Below, piece after piece: positions 47,528 to 55,769 of a DNA stretch of 64,000 nucleotides. Numbering within the stretch: position 1 is the first letter of the stretch; each line of letters begins with the position of its first letter. Position numbers and translations under genes: made by a program. The DNA is from an uncultured Caryophanales bacterium (lineage in GTDB: Bacteria > Bacillota_I > Bacilli_A > RF39 > UBA660). The stretch is taken from positions 3,895 through 67,894 of the forward strand of contig CAMVPJ010000002.1 of assembly GCA_947169395.1 (NCBI GenBank), read 5' to 3'. The notes under the pieces were generated by a model, which did not search any database, was not told the origin of the DNA, and worked only from the letters and a program-made list of their open reading frames with translations.

Positions 47528-47828
47528 TTATACATTTTATTATTTTTCCAGCATCACTACCAAGAATAATTTTAAGTTGATTATCTACTTCAAGTATTCC
47601 TTTTGCTCCCATTTTTTGAATAGCATCTTTATTAGCTTTACTAACATCATTTAAAGTAACTATAAATCTTGATTTATTTACTTCATATTTTAAAATATTA
47701 TCCTTACCACCTAGATTTTGTACTAATTTATTAGCATCTAACTTAAAATCTTTCTTATTTGCCTTAATAATTGCAAATGCAACAACTATTAGAATAATAG
47801 CTATAACAATATATTTAATAATCTCCAT
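47514..47828 (-). CDS. Membrane-anchored EIIB(Glc)-like domain without the active Cys
   Basis: 104 residues: membrane helix (about 4-22) then a complete PTS EIIB-type domain, ANKLVQNLGGKDNILKYEVNKSRFIVTLNDVSKANKDAIQKMGAKGILEVDN split over about 32-85, ending QLKIILGSDAGKIIKCI. In true EIIB the phosphorylated Cys sits at the place held by EVNKS; here no Cys is present. It may be a dead PTS domain used for regulation. GGTGAT precedes the ATG. Upstream neighbour of the kinase. Confidence 0.8.
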   Translation of the reverse strand: MEIIKYIVIAIILIVVAFAIIKANKKDFKLDANKLVQNLGGKDNILKYEVNKSRFIVTLNDVSKANKDAIQKMGAKGILEVDNQLKIILGSDAGKIIKCINDLK

Positions 47829-47960
47829 AATATCACCAGACAAAATTATACTATAAATAGAAAAAAAAGTAAAATTCAGCTAGCAGTCGTTGTGTAAAAT
47901 AATTTTATATACCATTCTGCTTTACATTAAAAATACATCTCGACACTAATTTACTGTTAT

Positions 47961-47982
47961 ATAAAAACTAGTTTTCACTAGT
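47961..47982 (-). terminator. Terminator of the serpin gene
   Basis: ACTAGT-GAAA-ACTAGT hairpin with TTTTT tail on the minus strand, overlapping the stop codon. Confidence 0.85.
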
Positions 47983-49570
47983 CTTCATTTTGCATGTACA
48001 AATTAAACTCATTATAATCAGCATCTTCACTCCATGGTGATGGTTCGTATACAGTGCCAGCAAACCATACTTCGCCAGATTGCTTATCACGAATTATAAA
48101 CATATAAGGTCTATCAAACGTTAAATCAATCTTTTCTACTGGAACATCATATTTGTAATCAAATGCTCCGCCGGCCCCTCTTCCGCCAATTATAGTAGCT
48201 GCAGATGCTTTAATACCATCTTGAGTAAATTCAATATTCGCTTTATGAATAGCATCGTTTACATATAATCCTTTAGTATCACTTATATGAGATAAATCTG
48301 ATTTATCACTGTCAAATACATCATTAATACCTAATTTTTTTAGGTCAGCTAATAAATTAAGATTATATTCAAACTTAAACTTTGGAATAAATCCTTTAAT
48401 CTTAGTAACTACTCCATCATTAAAATTTTCAAGTTTTAATTCTTTTAAACTGCCAATTATTTTATTAATCTTTTTAGCATCCATATTATTAATATAAGAA
48501 TCTAAATCCTCACTAGTTGGCATAATACCTACATATTGTAAAGTAGTGCCATCATATTCTTTTAAATCTTTAGCAAACGCTTTAACAGAATCATCCACAT
48601 ATAACATAAACTCAGTATTTACATCTACTCTTTTATAATTTGAATTAAGTTCAGGAATATATGATTCTAGATAATCATTAATAACTTGATTAATATGTGC
48701 TTCAGATTTATCATTGCCAAGGATATATTCAACTTCTGCTGCATTAATAGGATCATTCATATACTCTCTATATGCTTTGCTTACAGTATCTCTAATACTA
48801 TCTTCGCCTAATTTAGTTACTATATCATAATTATTAAGTGATGCATCTATTTCCATACCTGCAACTGTAGCATTATTATTGAATTTATTTCCAAGCACGC
48901 TTTCTGGACCAAACCATTTAAAGTTTTCATGAGAATATATAGTCCACATACCTTTATTCTCTAAAAACTTTTCATTCCAATCCATATCGATTGCTAATGC
49001 ATTAATCAATATGAAATTATATTCAGATATATCGCTCACTAAATTATTTATTAGTTTTAAAGTTTTTTCACTTACCCAAGTATTTACTTTATCAGGTGTA
49101 GTAAAATCATCATATACTACCTCAGCATTATAATTCTTTTTTAGCGTTTCTATATAATCGCTTTTTACACTATCTTTAAAGTCATTTTTAATAAACATAG
49201 CATTAGCTAGCGATAGATTAGAACTATTGGTATATTGTTTGGCTTCATAATCGCCAATTATATTTTCTATTTGCTTTCTAGTTTCTCCTTTGGCTCCTGC
49301 ATTTAACATAGCTAGTGCATATTTAATAGAAAGTGGACTATATATTTTATTAACTTTCTCATTTTCTAGTTGCATAAAATATAGGTCAAAATCTTCTAAT
49401 GAATCCCCTGTTAATGTATACTTTGATTTTTTAACAGTACTATTTATTGTTTTTTCTGATTTTTTCTTATTACTATCCTTATCCTTTATTATTAATAAAA
49501 CATATGCTGCAACTGCAAGCAAAATAATAACAACCAAACCCGTAATAATTATAATTCTTTTCTTTTTCAT
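47978..49570 (-). CDS. Membrane-anchored serpin
   Basis: 530 residues: an N-terminal membrane helix (about 7-27) and a serpin fold. Start of the fold: IYSPLSIKYALAMLNAGAKGETRKQI. The reactive-loop hinge is EFTQDGIKASAATIIGG, followed by a long Gly-rich loop and FDRPYMFIIRDKQSGEVWFAGTV. An insertion of about 90 residues (DSIRDTVSKAYREYMN...VNQVINDYLES) breaks the usual body, so it is longer than normal (about 380). Inhibits proteases at the cell surface, perhaps host enzymes. A GGAGAG site precedes the ATG. No neighbour suggests a target. Confidence 0.9.
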   Translation of the reverse strand: MKKKRIIIITGLVVIILLAVAAYVLLIIKDKDSNKKKSEKTINSTVKKSKYTLTGDSLEDFDLYFMQLENEKVNKIYSPLSIKYALAMLNAGAKGETRKQIENIIGDYEAKQYTNSSNLSLANAMFIKNDFKDSVKSDYIETLKKNYNAEVVYDDFTTPDKVNTWVSEKTLKLINNLVSDISEYNFILINALAIDMDWNEKFLENKGMWTIYSHENFKWFGPESVLGNKFNNNATVAGMEIDASLNNYDIVTKLGEDSIRDTVSKAYREYMNDPINAAEVEYILGNDKSEAHINQVINDYLESYIPELNSNYKRVDVNTEFMLYVDDSVKAFAKDLKEYDGTTLQYVGIMPTSEDLDSYINNMDAKKINKIIGSLKELKLENFNDGVVTKIKGFIPKFKFEYNLNLLADLKKLGINDVFDSDKSDLSHISDTKGLYVNDAIHKANIEFTQDGIKASAATIIGGRGAGGAFDYKYDVPVEKIDLTFDRPYMFIIRDKQSGEVWFAGTVYEPSPWSEDADYNEFNLYMQNED

Positions 49571-49664
49571 GCTATCTCTCCTTTAGTTTAAGATTATCAC
49601 AAAAATTTTTTATTGTAAATAAAAAAGAGATAAAATAACATTTATTTACACTCTTCTTTACACT

Positions 49665-51053
49665 TTATTTTAATATTTCGTATATAGTACCTTCACGTGT
49701 ATCTTTTAATACTATATTCTTACTTAATAATTCTTCTCTTATTCTATCTGCTTCAGTAAAATCTTTATTTGCTTTTGCAGTCTTTCTTTTCTCTATCATA
49801 TCTTCTATGTATTCTTGTAAATCAGAATCTATTTCATCACTTTTTAATAAATCAAGTGATAATACTTTATCAAAGTCATCAATTAAATATCTTTTGCACG
49901 CCCCATTTAAATCACTTTTTATAACATCATATAAAAGTGTTATTGCATTTGCAGTATTCAAATCATTTTCAAGTGCACATTTAAACTTATCTTGATACTC
50001 TTTAATTAATGATTTATCTATTTCACCACTATTATCTATATTAGATATCTTATTTTTAAGTTTATTATAAATATTCTTTGCACTATCTAAGTTATCAAAA
50101 GTAAATAGTAGTTGCTTTCTATAATGGGATTGCAAGCAGTAAAAGCGATATACTAGTGGATTATATCCTTTTTCTTCAAGTAGTGATAAGGTTAAAAACT
50201 CTCCTTTTGATTTACTCATCTTACCTGTAATATCATTTAAGTGTTCAGAGTGAAACCATAAATCACACCACTTATGTCCTAGATATGCTTCACTTTGCGC
50301 AATTTCATTGGTATGATGTGGAAAGATATTATCAACGCCACCGCAGTGAATATCTAAATGTTCTCCTAAATATTTTAAAGCAATTACAGAACACTCTATA
50401 TGCCAACCAGGATACCCCAATCCCCAAGGACTTTCCCATTTTAATTCTTGATTATCAAACTTTGATTTAGTAAACCATAATACAAAGTCTGTTTTATTCT
50501 TCTTATTTAAATCTACTTCTACATCACATCTAACTGCTTCTTTTAAATTATCTTCCTCATGATTAGTTAATTTATAATAATTATCTAATTTAGATGTATC
50601 AAAGTATACATTGCCACCTCTTATATAACCATAACCTTTTTCAATTAAAGTAGATATAAATTTTATATAATCATCTATACAAGTAGTTGCTGGAACGACT
50701 GTTTCAGGCCATTTAATATTTAGTTTCTCACAATCTTTCTTAAATGCATCTGTATATTTTTTAGCAATATCTAATACTGAAACGTGTTCTCTTTTTGCTC
50801 CTTTTAACATCTTATCCTCACCAGTATCTGCATCACTAGATAAATGTCCAACATCAGTTATATTCATAACTCTATCTACTTTATAACCAATATAGTTTAA
50901 TGTTTTTTCTAGTACGTCTTCCATTATATATGTTCTAAGATTACCAATATGTGCATAGTGGTATACTGTAGGACCGCAGGTATACATTTTAATAATCTTT
51001 TTACTAGGTTTGAATGAGACGGGGGCTCTATTTAATGTATTATAAATCTCCAT
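49665..51053 (-). CDS. cysS: Cysteinyl-tRNA synthetase
   Basis: 462 residues, usual length. Class I motifs YAHIGNLRTY (HIGH) and GKMSKSKG (KMSKS). Zinc ligands in CGPTV, HIECS and HHTNE. Start is the ATG after GGAGAG. No T-box leader was found upstream. Transcribed alone, divergent from the tRNA pair. Confidence 0.97.
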   Translation of the reverse strand: MEIYNTLNRAPVSFKPSKKIIKMYTCGPTVYHYAHIGNLRTYIMEDVLEKTLNYIGYKVDRVMNITDVGHLSSDADTGEDKMLKGAKREHVSVLDIAKKYTDAFKKDCEKLNIKWPETVVPATTCIDDYIKFISTLIEKGYGYIRGGNVYFDTSKLDNYYKLTNHEEDNLKEAVRCDVEVDLNKKNKTDFVLWFTKSKFDNQELKWESPWGLGYPGWHIECSVIALKYLGEHLDIHCGGVDNIFPHHTNEIAQSEAYLGHKWCDLWFHSEHLNDITGKMSKSKGEFLTLSLLEEKGYNPLVYRFYCLQSHYRKQLLFTFDNLDSAKNIYNKLKNKISNIDNSGEIDKSLIKEYQDKFKCALENDLNTANAITLLYDVIKSDLNGACKRYLIDDFDKVLSLDLLKSDEIDSDLQEYIEDMIEKRKTAKANKDFTEADRIREELLSKNIVLKDTREGTIYEILK

Positions 51054-51153
51054 AAAAATCTCTCCTTTTTATAATTATATCATTAATTTGTAATTTTTTT
51101 TCAAAAATTATTGATTTTGAATTTTATTTGTGATAATATTAAGAAGTAGTTAC

Positions 51154-51230
51154 GGATCTTTAGCTCAGTTGGTTAGAGCACCCGGCTCATAACCGGGTTG
51201 TCATAGGTTCGAGCCCTATAAGATCCACCA
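51154..51230 (+). tRNA. tRNA-Met (CAT)
   Basis: 77-nt cloverleaf with CCA. Acceptor GGATCTT/AAGATCC, anticodon loop CTCATAA (CAT), T-loop TTCGAGC. It could be elongator Met or tRNA-Ile2 with modified C; the bases alone do not decide. Five bases before tRNA-Leu. Confidence 0.93.
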
Positions 51231-51235
51231 CTACT

Positions 51236-51320
51236 GCGGGCGTGGCGAAATTGGCAGACGCACTAGACTTAGGATCTAGCGCCGCAAGGCATGGGGGTTC
51301 AAGTCCCTTCGCCCGCACCA
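51236..51320 (+). tRNA. tRNA-Leu (TAG)
   Basis: 85-nt type II tRNA with a long variable arm (CGCCGCAAGGCATG) and CCA. Acceptor GCGGGCG/CGCCCGC, anticodon TAG (CUA/CUG). Co-transcribed with tRNA-Met. 14 bases of its anticodon stem and variable arm recur inverted in the next gene's leader. Confidence 0.96.
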
Positions 51321-51331
51321 AATAACAACTA

Positions 51332-51358
51332 ACATGCAGCTTATGTATGTTTTTTTTA
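51332..51358 (+). terminator. Terminator of the tRNA pair
   Basis: ACATGCA-GCTTA-TGTATGT hairpin then TTTTTTTT, 11 bases after tRNA-Leu. Confidence 0.85.
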
Positions 51359-51361
51359 TTA

Positions 51362-51375
51362 CTTGCGGCGCTAGA
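51362..51375 (+). repeat. 14-nt inverted copy of tRNA-Leu sequence
   Basis: CTTGCGGCGCTAGA is the exact reverse complement of 51275-51288 in tRNA-Leu (anticodon stem and variable arm). It lies between the tRNA terminator and the HTH gene and is GC-rich in an AT-rich region, so chance is unlikely. Confidence 0.75.
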
Positions 51376-51406
51376 ACGCTAACATAATAATAAGGAGAAA
51401 AAAATA

Positions 51407-51637
51407 ATGAGTAGATGTGATTACCTATATTCAATAATTGGAGCAAACATAAGAAAACTAAGAATCAGTTTAGGTAAAACACAAAGTTTATTTGCAGAAG
51501 AAGTAGGAATTAGTGAAAGCTTTGTAAAACAATTAGAAAAAGAATATGAACCAAAAGGAGTATCATTAGATACCCTTGTTAGAATAGCAGATACATATAA
51601 TATAGATTTAAGGTATTTCTTTGACGGTTATAATTGA
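51407..51637 (+). CDS. XRE/Cro-family HTH regulator (76 aa)
   Basis: Single HTH domain covering the whole protein: IGANIRKLRISLGKTQSLFAEEVG, ISESFVKQLEKEYEPKGVS, LDTLVRIADTYNIDLRYFF. Typical of phage or conjugative-element repressors and of control proteins of restriction systems. An AAGGAG site precedes the ATG. It overlaps the 3' end of the convergent small gene by 10 bases. Cognate operator unknown. Confidence 0.85.
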   Translation: MSRCDYLYSIIGANIRKLRISLGKTQSLFAEEVGISESFVKQLEKEYEPKGVSLDTLVRIADTYNIDLRYFFDGYN

Positions 51638-51912
51638 TTTATATAATCAAATACTTGATCTAAATTACCATCTACACATAATACATAATAATAACAATTA
51701 TTACTATTGGAATAAATACTCCAATATTTTTTTTGTCTCTTTATTACTACTGTAATACTGTATGATTCATCACCTTTTGTAATAAGCAATGAATCACTGT
51801 TAAAAAGCAAATTAAACCCTGAATCGATATAATTCATCACAATATCATTAGAACTATCTCTTAAAAAAAATAAATAAACTTGCTCATATAATAAATCTTC
51901 AGTTTTATCCAT
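51628..51912 (-). CDS. Small hypothetical protein (94 aa)
   Basis: Soluble protein: MDKTEDLLYEQVYLFFLRDSS, then a beta-rich segment (SITVVIKRQKKYWSIYSN) and a Tyr-rich stretch with YVLCVDGNLDQVFDYINQL. No known family seen. Start ATG after AGAGGTG; an upstream-extended frame lacks a site. Convergent with the HTH gene. Perhaps part of the HTH/nuclease cluster. Confidence 0.6.
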   Translation of the reverse strand: MDKTEDLLYEQVYLFFLRDSSNDIVMNYIDSGFNLLFNSDSLLITKGDESYSITVVIKRQKKYWSIYSNSNNCYYYVLCVDGNLDQVFDYINQL

Positions 51913-52057
51913 TTCAACACCTCTTTTTATTACTAACTTTATTATTTCTATATATATTATAACCCAAATTAGTAAAATATTAACATTTTTATTACATATA
52001 TTAGTCAAAACATGGAAAATATTGGAAAAAATGAGAAAATTATTACAGGGTGTTTAT

Positions 52058-52516
52058 ATGTATTCTAATAATTTAAAAAGGTTAAGAAACGAAAAAGAAT
52101 TAACTCAGCAGTATGTTGCGGAAGAAGTATTAGGATGTCGAAGAACTACTTATAATAATTGGGAACGTGGAGTTGTAATGATTCCAATTAAAATAGCAGA
52201 TGATTTATCTATCTTTTATAAAGTAAGTATGTCTTGTATACTTGGAATAAATAAAACAATAGAATTCAAAAAAGACATCAATAAAATGAATTATGATACC
52301 TTACTTAGTAATTTAAAAAAGCTAAAAAAAGAAAACAAGTATTCATATAATACAATTGGAAAAGAAATAAAATGTACAGGTACGTCATGTCAAAGATACT
52401 TATCAGGTAAAATAACTATACCAATGGATAGACTTATAATGCTTGCAAAACTATATGATATTGATATAGATGAATTATGTGGAAAAGTAGATAATAAAAA
52501 TTTAATAAAAAATTGA
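52058..52516 (+). CDS. Double-HTH (XRE) regulator, paralogue of 2994 gene
   Basis: 152 residues with two HTH domains: about 4-62 (LKRLRNEKELTQQYVAEEVLGCRRTTYNNWERG) and about 83-145 (LSNLKKLKKENKYSYNTIGKEIKCTGTSCQRYLSG). Same build and length as the protein at 2994-3464. The start is the ATG after CAGGGTG; earlier codons are excluded. Directly upstream of the MutH-like nuclease gene, so it may be its controller. Confidence 0.82.
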   Translation: MYSNNLKRLRNEKELTQQYVAEEVLGCRRTTYNNWERGVVMIPIKIADDLSIFYKVSMSCILGINKTIEFKKDINKMNYDTLLSNLKKLKKENKYSYNTIGKEIKCTGTSCQRYLSGKITIPMDRLIMLAKLYDIDIDELCGKVDNKNLIKN

Positions 52517-52676
52517 AAATATACTATTTTTAATAATCTAGTATATTTTTTTGTCATTTTTTCAAAATTTACACGTAAAAACTAAAATACTGTATTTTTT
52601 GAAATGCAAACCATCAAAAACGTACTTTTGCATATTATTTTTTAATGTGATAAAGTTAATGCCGAGGTGCCATATT

Positions 52677-53465
52677 ATGAGTTCAAAAAAAATTGATGAA
52701 TCAATAAAACCAATAGTTGATAAGTTTAATGAGGTATTAAAAAAAGATTGGGTTCCAGGTATCAATGATAAGAGTTTTGGTAATGTAGGTCTAACATTTG
52801 AGCGTGAATTAGGTAAAAGGCCTGATACTACTTTTTTTCCTGATTATTATGGTATAGAAGTAAAATGTACAACTATTAATAGTCGTTATCCTGTATATTT
52901 ATTTTCTGCAGCGTTTGATGGTCCAACATATCCAGAAATTGATAGGATAATTGAAAAATATGGAACATATGATTATTTCTATAAAAACAAGAAAGTATTA
53001 TATACCAAAGTTAGTTTTACAGAGAAAACACTAGTTAATAACAAATGGTATTTTCAGTTTTCTAAAGACAAAGATAAGATATTTTTAAATGTATATGATT
53101 TAGATAAAAACTTGATTGAGAAAAAATCTTTTATCTATATTAAAACATTATACAATCATTTAATGATTAAGCTTAAAAAACTAGCAATGGTTTATGCTCT
53201 TCAGAAAAAAATCGATGGAAAAAATTATTTTAAGTATTATAAAATCGATATATATGAAATGAAGGAATTTGGTAAATTTATGTATTTACTAGAAAATGGC
53301 TATATTACTGCTAGTTTAGTTTCACGAATAGGAAGAAGTGGTAATGATGCCGGTAGATACCGTAATAAGAATTTAGCATTTGCAATAGATAAGGATAAGC
53401 TATATTATCTATTTGACAGATTATATTACTATAATTCAAGAACAGGCAAAGAAATTATAAACTAA
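52677..53465 (+). CDS. MutH/Sau3AI-type endonuclease
   Basis: 262 residues. GNVGLTFERELGKRPDTTFFPDYYGIEVKCTT gives the MutH/Sau3AI Asp...Glu-X-Lys site (Asp in PDYYG, EVK). Sau3AI cuts GATC; MutH nicks hemimethylated GATC. Here a single catalytic domain stands without a methyltransferase. GAGGTGC precedes the ATG. Ends in a shared terminator. Possibilities: orphan restriction enzyme, part of a mobile-element barrier, or a repair nickase; the target site cannot be told from the sequence. Confidence 0.82.
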   Translation: MSSKKIDESIKPIVDKFNEVLKKDWVPGINDKSFGNVGLTFERELGKRPDTTFFPDYYGIEVKCTTINSRYPVYLFSAAFDGPTYPEIDRIIEKYGTYDYFYKNKKVLYTKVSFTEKTLVNNKWYFQFSKDKDKIFLNVYDLDKNLIEKKSFIYIKTLYNHLMIKLKKLAMVYALQKKIDGKNYFKYYKIDIYEMKEFGKFMYLLENGYITASLVSRIGRSGNDAGRYRNKNLAFAIDKDKLYYLFDRLYYYNSRTGKEIIN

Positions 53466-53485
53466 AAAAAGGATTTCTCCTTTTT
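53464..53485. terminator. Bidirectional terminator
   Basis: AAAAAGGA-TTTC-TCCTTTTT hairpin between the nuclease gene and khpA, usable from both sides. Confidence 0.8.
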
Positions 53486-53726
53486 ATTTTGCATCAAAAT
53501 TAATTCTAACTTTACTATCTTTATTATGATAGCTGCTTGCTTGAATAATTGTACGAATAGCATTTGCAATGTTGCCACGTTTTCCAATAACACTACCAAT
53601 ATCCGCCTCATCAACTAGTACTTGTACAATCTTCATATCATTTTCTTCTGCAACATTTACTTCAACAGCATCTTTATTAGATACCAAGCTTTTTACTAAA
53701 TATTCTGTAAGTTCAACTAACTGCAT
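53484..53726 (-). CDS. khpA: KH-domain RNA-binding protein
   Basis: 80 residues, one KH domain with the GxxG loop VIGKRGN. KhpA (YlqC) works with KhpB in RNA binding and cell-size control in Gram-positive bacteria. Follows rpsP by 2 bases, the usual order. Confidence 0.92.
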   Translation of the reverse strand: MQLVELTEYLVKSLVSNKDAVEVNVAEENDMKIVQVLVDEADIGSVIGKRGNIANAIRTIIQASSYHNKDSKVRINFDAK

Positions 53727-53728
53727 AA

Positions 53729-54007
53729 TTATGCCTCTTTCTTCATTTTACTTTCATGGAATTTCTTCATAATTCCTTCTTTACTAAAAATACTTCTTAC
53801 AGTATCAGTAGGAATAGCTCCTGTAGATAACCACTTCATAGCTTTTTCTTCATCAACCTTAACAACAGCAGGCATCTTAGTTGGATCATAATATCCAACT
53901 TCTTCAATAAATCTACCATCTCTAGGAGATCTAGAATCAGCTGCAACAATACGATAGAAAGGTTTCTTTTTAGCACCCATTCTCTTTAATCTTAATTTAA
54001 CTGCCAT
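53729..54007 (-). CDS. rpsP: 30S ribosomal protein S16
   Basis: 92 residues. Opens [39 protein letters not shown], unmistakably S16. AAGGAGGTG site, ATG start. In many Firmicutes followed by khpA, rimM and trmD; here rimM and trmD are missing from the context. Confidence 0.98.
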   Translation of the reverse strand: MAVKLRLKRMGAKKKPFYRIVAADSRSPRDGRFIEEVGYYDPTKMPAVVKVDEEKAMKWLSTGAIPTDTVRSIFSKEGIMKKFHESKMKKEA

Positions 54008-54045
54008 AATGCACCTCCTTTTTCAAACACAAACATATTATAGTA

Positions 54046-54085
54046 CAAAAAAAATAATCTGTCAACTATTTTTGGTTAACAGATT
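54046..54085 (-). terminator. Terminator of the rhomboid gene
   Basis: AATCTGTTAAC ... GTTGACAGATT stem (one mismatch) followed by ATTTTTTTT on the minus strand. Confidence 0.75.
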
Positions 54086-54099
54086 AAGATTACATTAAA

Positions 54100-55266
54100 T
54101 CATCTGAAGAATATCATATATACTAGGAAGCCTACAAATACTAAACTCATAATTATACCATTTATTTGGTCAACCTTAGTACTTTTATATTTAACTCCCA
54201 CTGCTTTTGATACTAAGTATCCACCAATTAATCCACCAATATGAGCAATTACATTTATTCCAGATAACATTATTCCAATAAGCAGGTTTATAGCAATCAA
54301 AGGTATTATTTGCGATCTAATAACATCTGATAAATAAACTCTATAATGGTATCCAAAGTATAATAATGAACCTAAAAGTCCAAATATCGCTCCTGATGCA
54401 CCACAACTTATTACATTACCATTTAAGAATAATAATGAAAGTAAATTACCAAATATTAAACTACCTATATATATAATTGCATATTTAAATTTACCAAAGA
54501 AACTTTCTATTTGCGGACCTATTACATATAAGGCATACATGTTAAATATAAAATGAATAAATCCAGCGTGTAAGAATCCACTTGTAATTATTCTTGCATA
54601 GTCTGATACATTACTTAAATAATCTACACTAACAAGTCCACCATACTTATAAATTGTATTAGTACTTATATTAAAGAAATCATTAGAATCAAGTGCAGTT
54701 ATTATAAACATTATTAAGTTAATTAATATTAATGCATATGTAATAACTGGTCTTTTCTTTGAGAATATTTCTTCTGCCTTTTCATTTTCTACTTGATTTT
54801 TCATATTTATTTCATTAGTAAGTTTAACAAATAATTCGATACCATCTTTTGTATTACCTTCTACTTCTAATATATTAGGGAATGTATTAATAATACTATC
54901 ATATTTCTTTATATCTTCAAATTTAGTAAGTTCTGCTAATGTAATATTATTATCTTTAATACTTTTTATATCAACACTATCACCAAGATTAACAAATATA
55001 GAAAGTGATGGTACTCTAAATAAGAACATTTTCTTCCTAATTTTCTTAATTATTTGTTTAGTCTTATATATATCAAAACCTAATTGTTCATTATTATGGA
55101 TATAATTACTAACTATTCTAATAATTTTATAGTCTCCATCAGACTTTTCTAACCATATTTCATCTTTTGCGCCATGTAGTATTACTGGATTATAGTTTTG
55201 TTCTATTATAAAATAGTGCAGTAACTTCATAACTATCTCATCATTTCTATTTAGTGTTATATTCAT
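54100..55266 (-). CDS. Rhomboid-family intramembrane serine protease
   Basis: 388 residues: a soluble N-terminal domain (about 1-165, no known fold seen), then six or seven membrane helices. Catalytic Ser in CGASGAIFGLLGSLLYFG and His in NVIAHIGGLIGGY; the first core helix has FIHFIFNMYALYVIG. Cuts other membrane proteins within the bilayer. Starts at ATG after AGTAGGTG. Confidence 0.93.
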   Translation of the reverse strand: MNITLNRNDEIVMKLLHYFIIEQNYNPVILHGAKDEIWLEKSDGDYKIIRIVSNYIHNNEQLGFDIYKTKQIIKKIRKKMFLFRVPSLSIFVNLGDSVDIKSIKDNNITLAELTKFEDIKKYDSIINTFPNILEVEGNTKDGIELFVKLTNEINMKNQVENEKAEEIFSKKRPVITYALILINLIMFIITALDSNDFFNISTNTIYKYGGLVSVDYLSNVSDYARIITSGFLHAGFIHFIFNMYALYVIGPQIESFFGKFKYAIIYIGSLIFGNLLSLLFLNGNVISCGASGAIFGLLGSLLYFGYHYRVYLSDVIRSQIIPLIAINLLIGIMLSGINVIAHIGGLIGGYLVSKAVGVKYKSTKVDQINGIIMSLVFVGFLVYMIFFR

Positions 55267-55333
55267 ATTTCACCTACTTTTCCCCAGTAATAATATTTTA
55301 ATACATTTCATAAAATATGTAAAGGGAGGAAAT

Positions 55334-55768
55334 ATGAAAAACATATTTAAAAATGTAGTTAGATTTTTAATTTATTTATTACCATGGTTTATATCTAGTA
55401 TATTATTTAGAGTAGATACATCATTCTATGATTCTATTAACAAACCATTCTTCGCGCCACCTGGTATTGTATTTCCTATAGTATGGACTATTCTTTATAT
55501 CTTAATCGCAATAGGATTATATAACAATAAAAATAAAAGTATTGAGTATTATAAAAGTTTAATTATTAATTACTTTTCTAATCAAATATATACATTTCTA
55601 TTCTTTGTAATTAAAAGTCCATTTATAGCATTTATTGATACTCTAGTAGTATTAATTAGTTCATTATTCTTATATAATGAAACTAAATCTAAATGGTTTA
55701 TTCCATACATTATCTGGAATGTATTTGCAACCATACTTAGTTTATCTGTATACTTACTAAACATATAA
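55334..55768 (+). CDS. TspO/MBR-family membrane protein
   Basis: 144 residues with about five membrane helices. Family wording: SINKPFFAPPGIVFPIVWTILYILIAIGLY and the late WFIPYIIWNVFATILS. TspO proteins bind porphyrins or lipids and act in stress signalling. AAAGGGAGGAAAT precedes the ATG. Convergent with the dead MBL-like gene. Confidence 0.88.
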   Translation: MKNIFKNVVRFLIYLLPWFISSILFRVDTSFYDSINKPFFAPPGIVFPIVWTILYILIAIGLYNNKNKSIEYYKSLIINYFSNQIYTFLFFVIKSPFIAFIDTLVVLISSLFLYNETKSKWFIPYIIWNVFATILSLSVYLLNI

Positions 55769-55769
55769 C

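Noticed and set aside
49665..51160. T-box leader for cysS
   Set aside because: No GGGTGGNACCGCG core or Stem I landmarks in the upstream region, only about 100 bases to the divergent tRNA.
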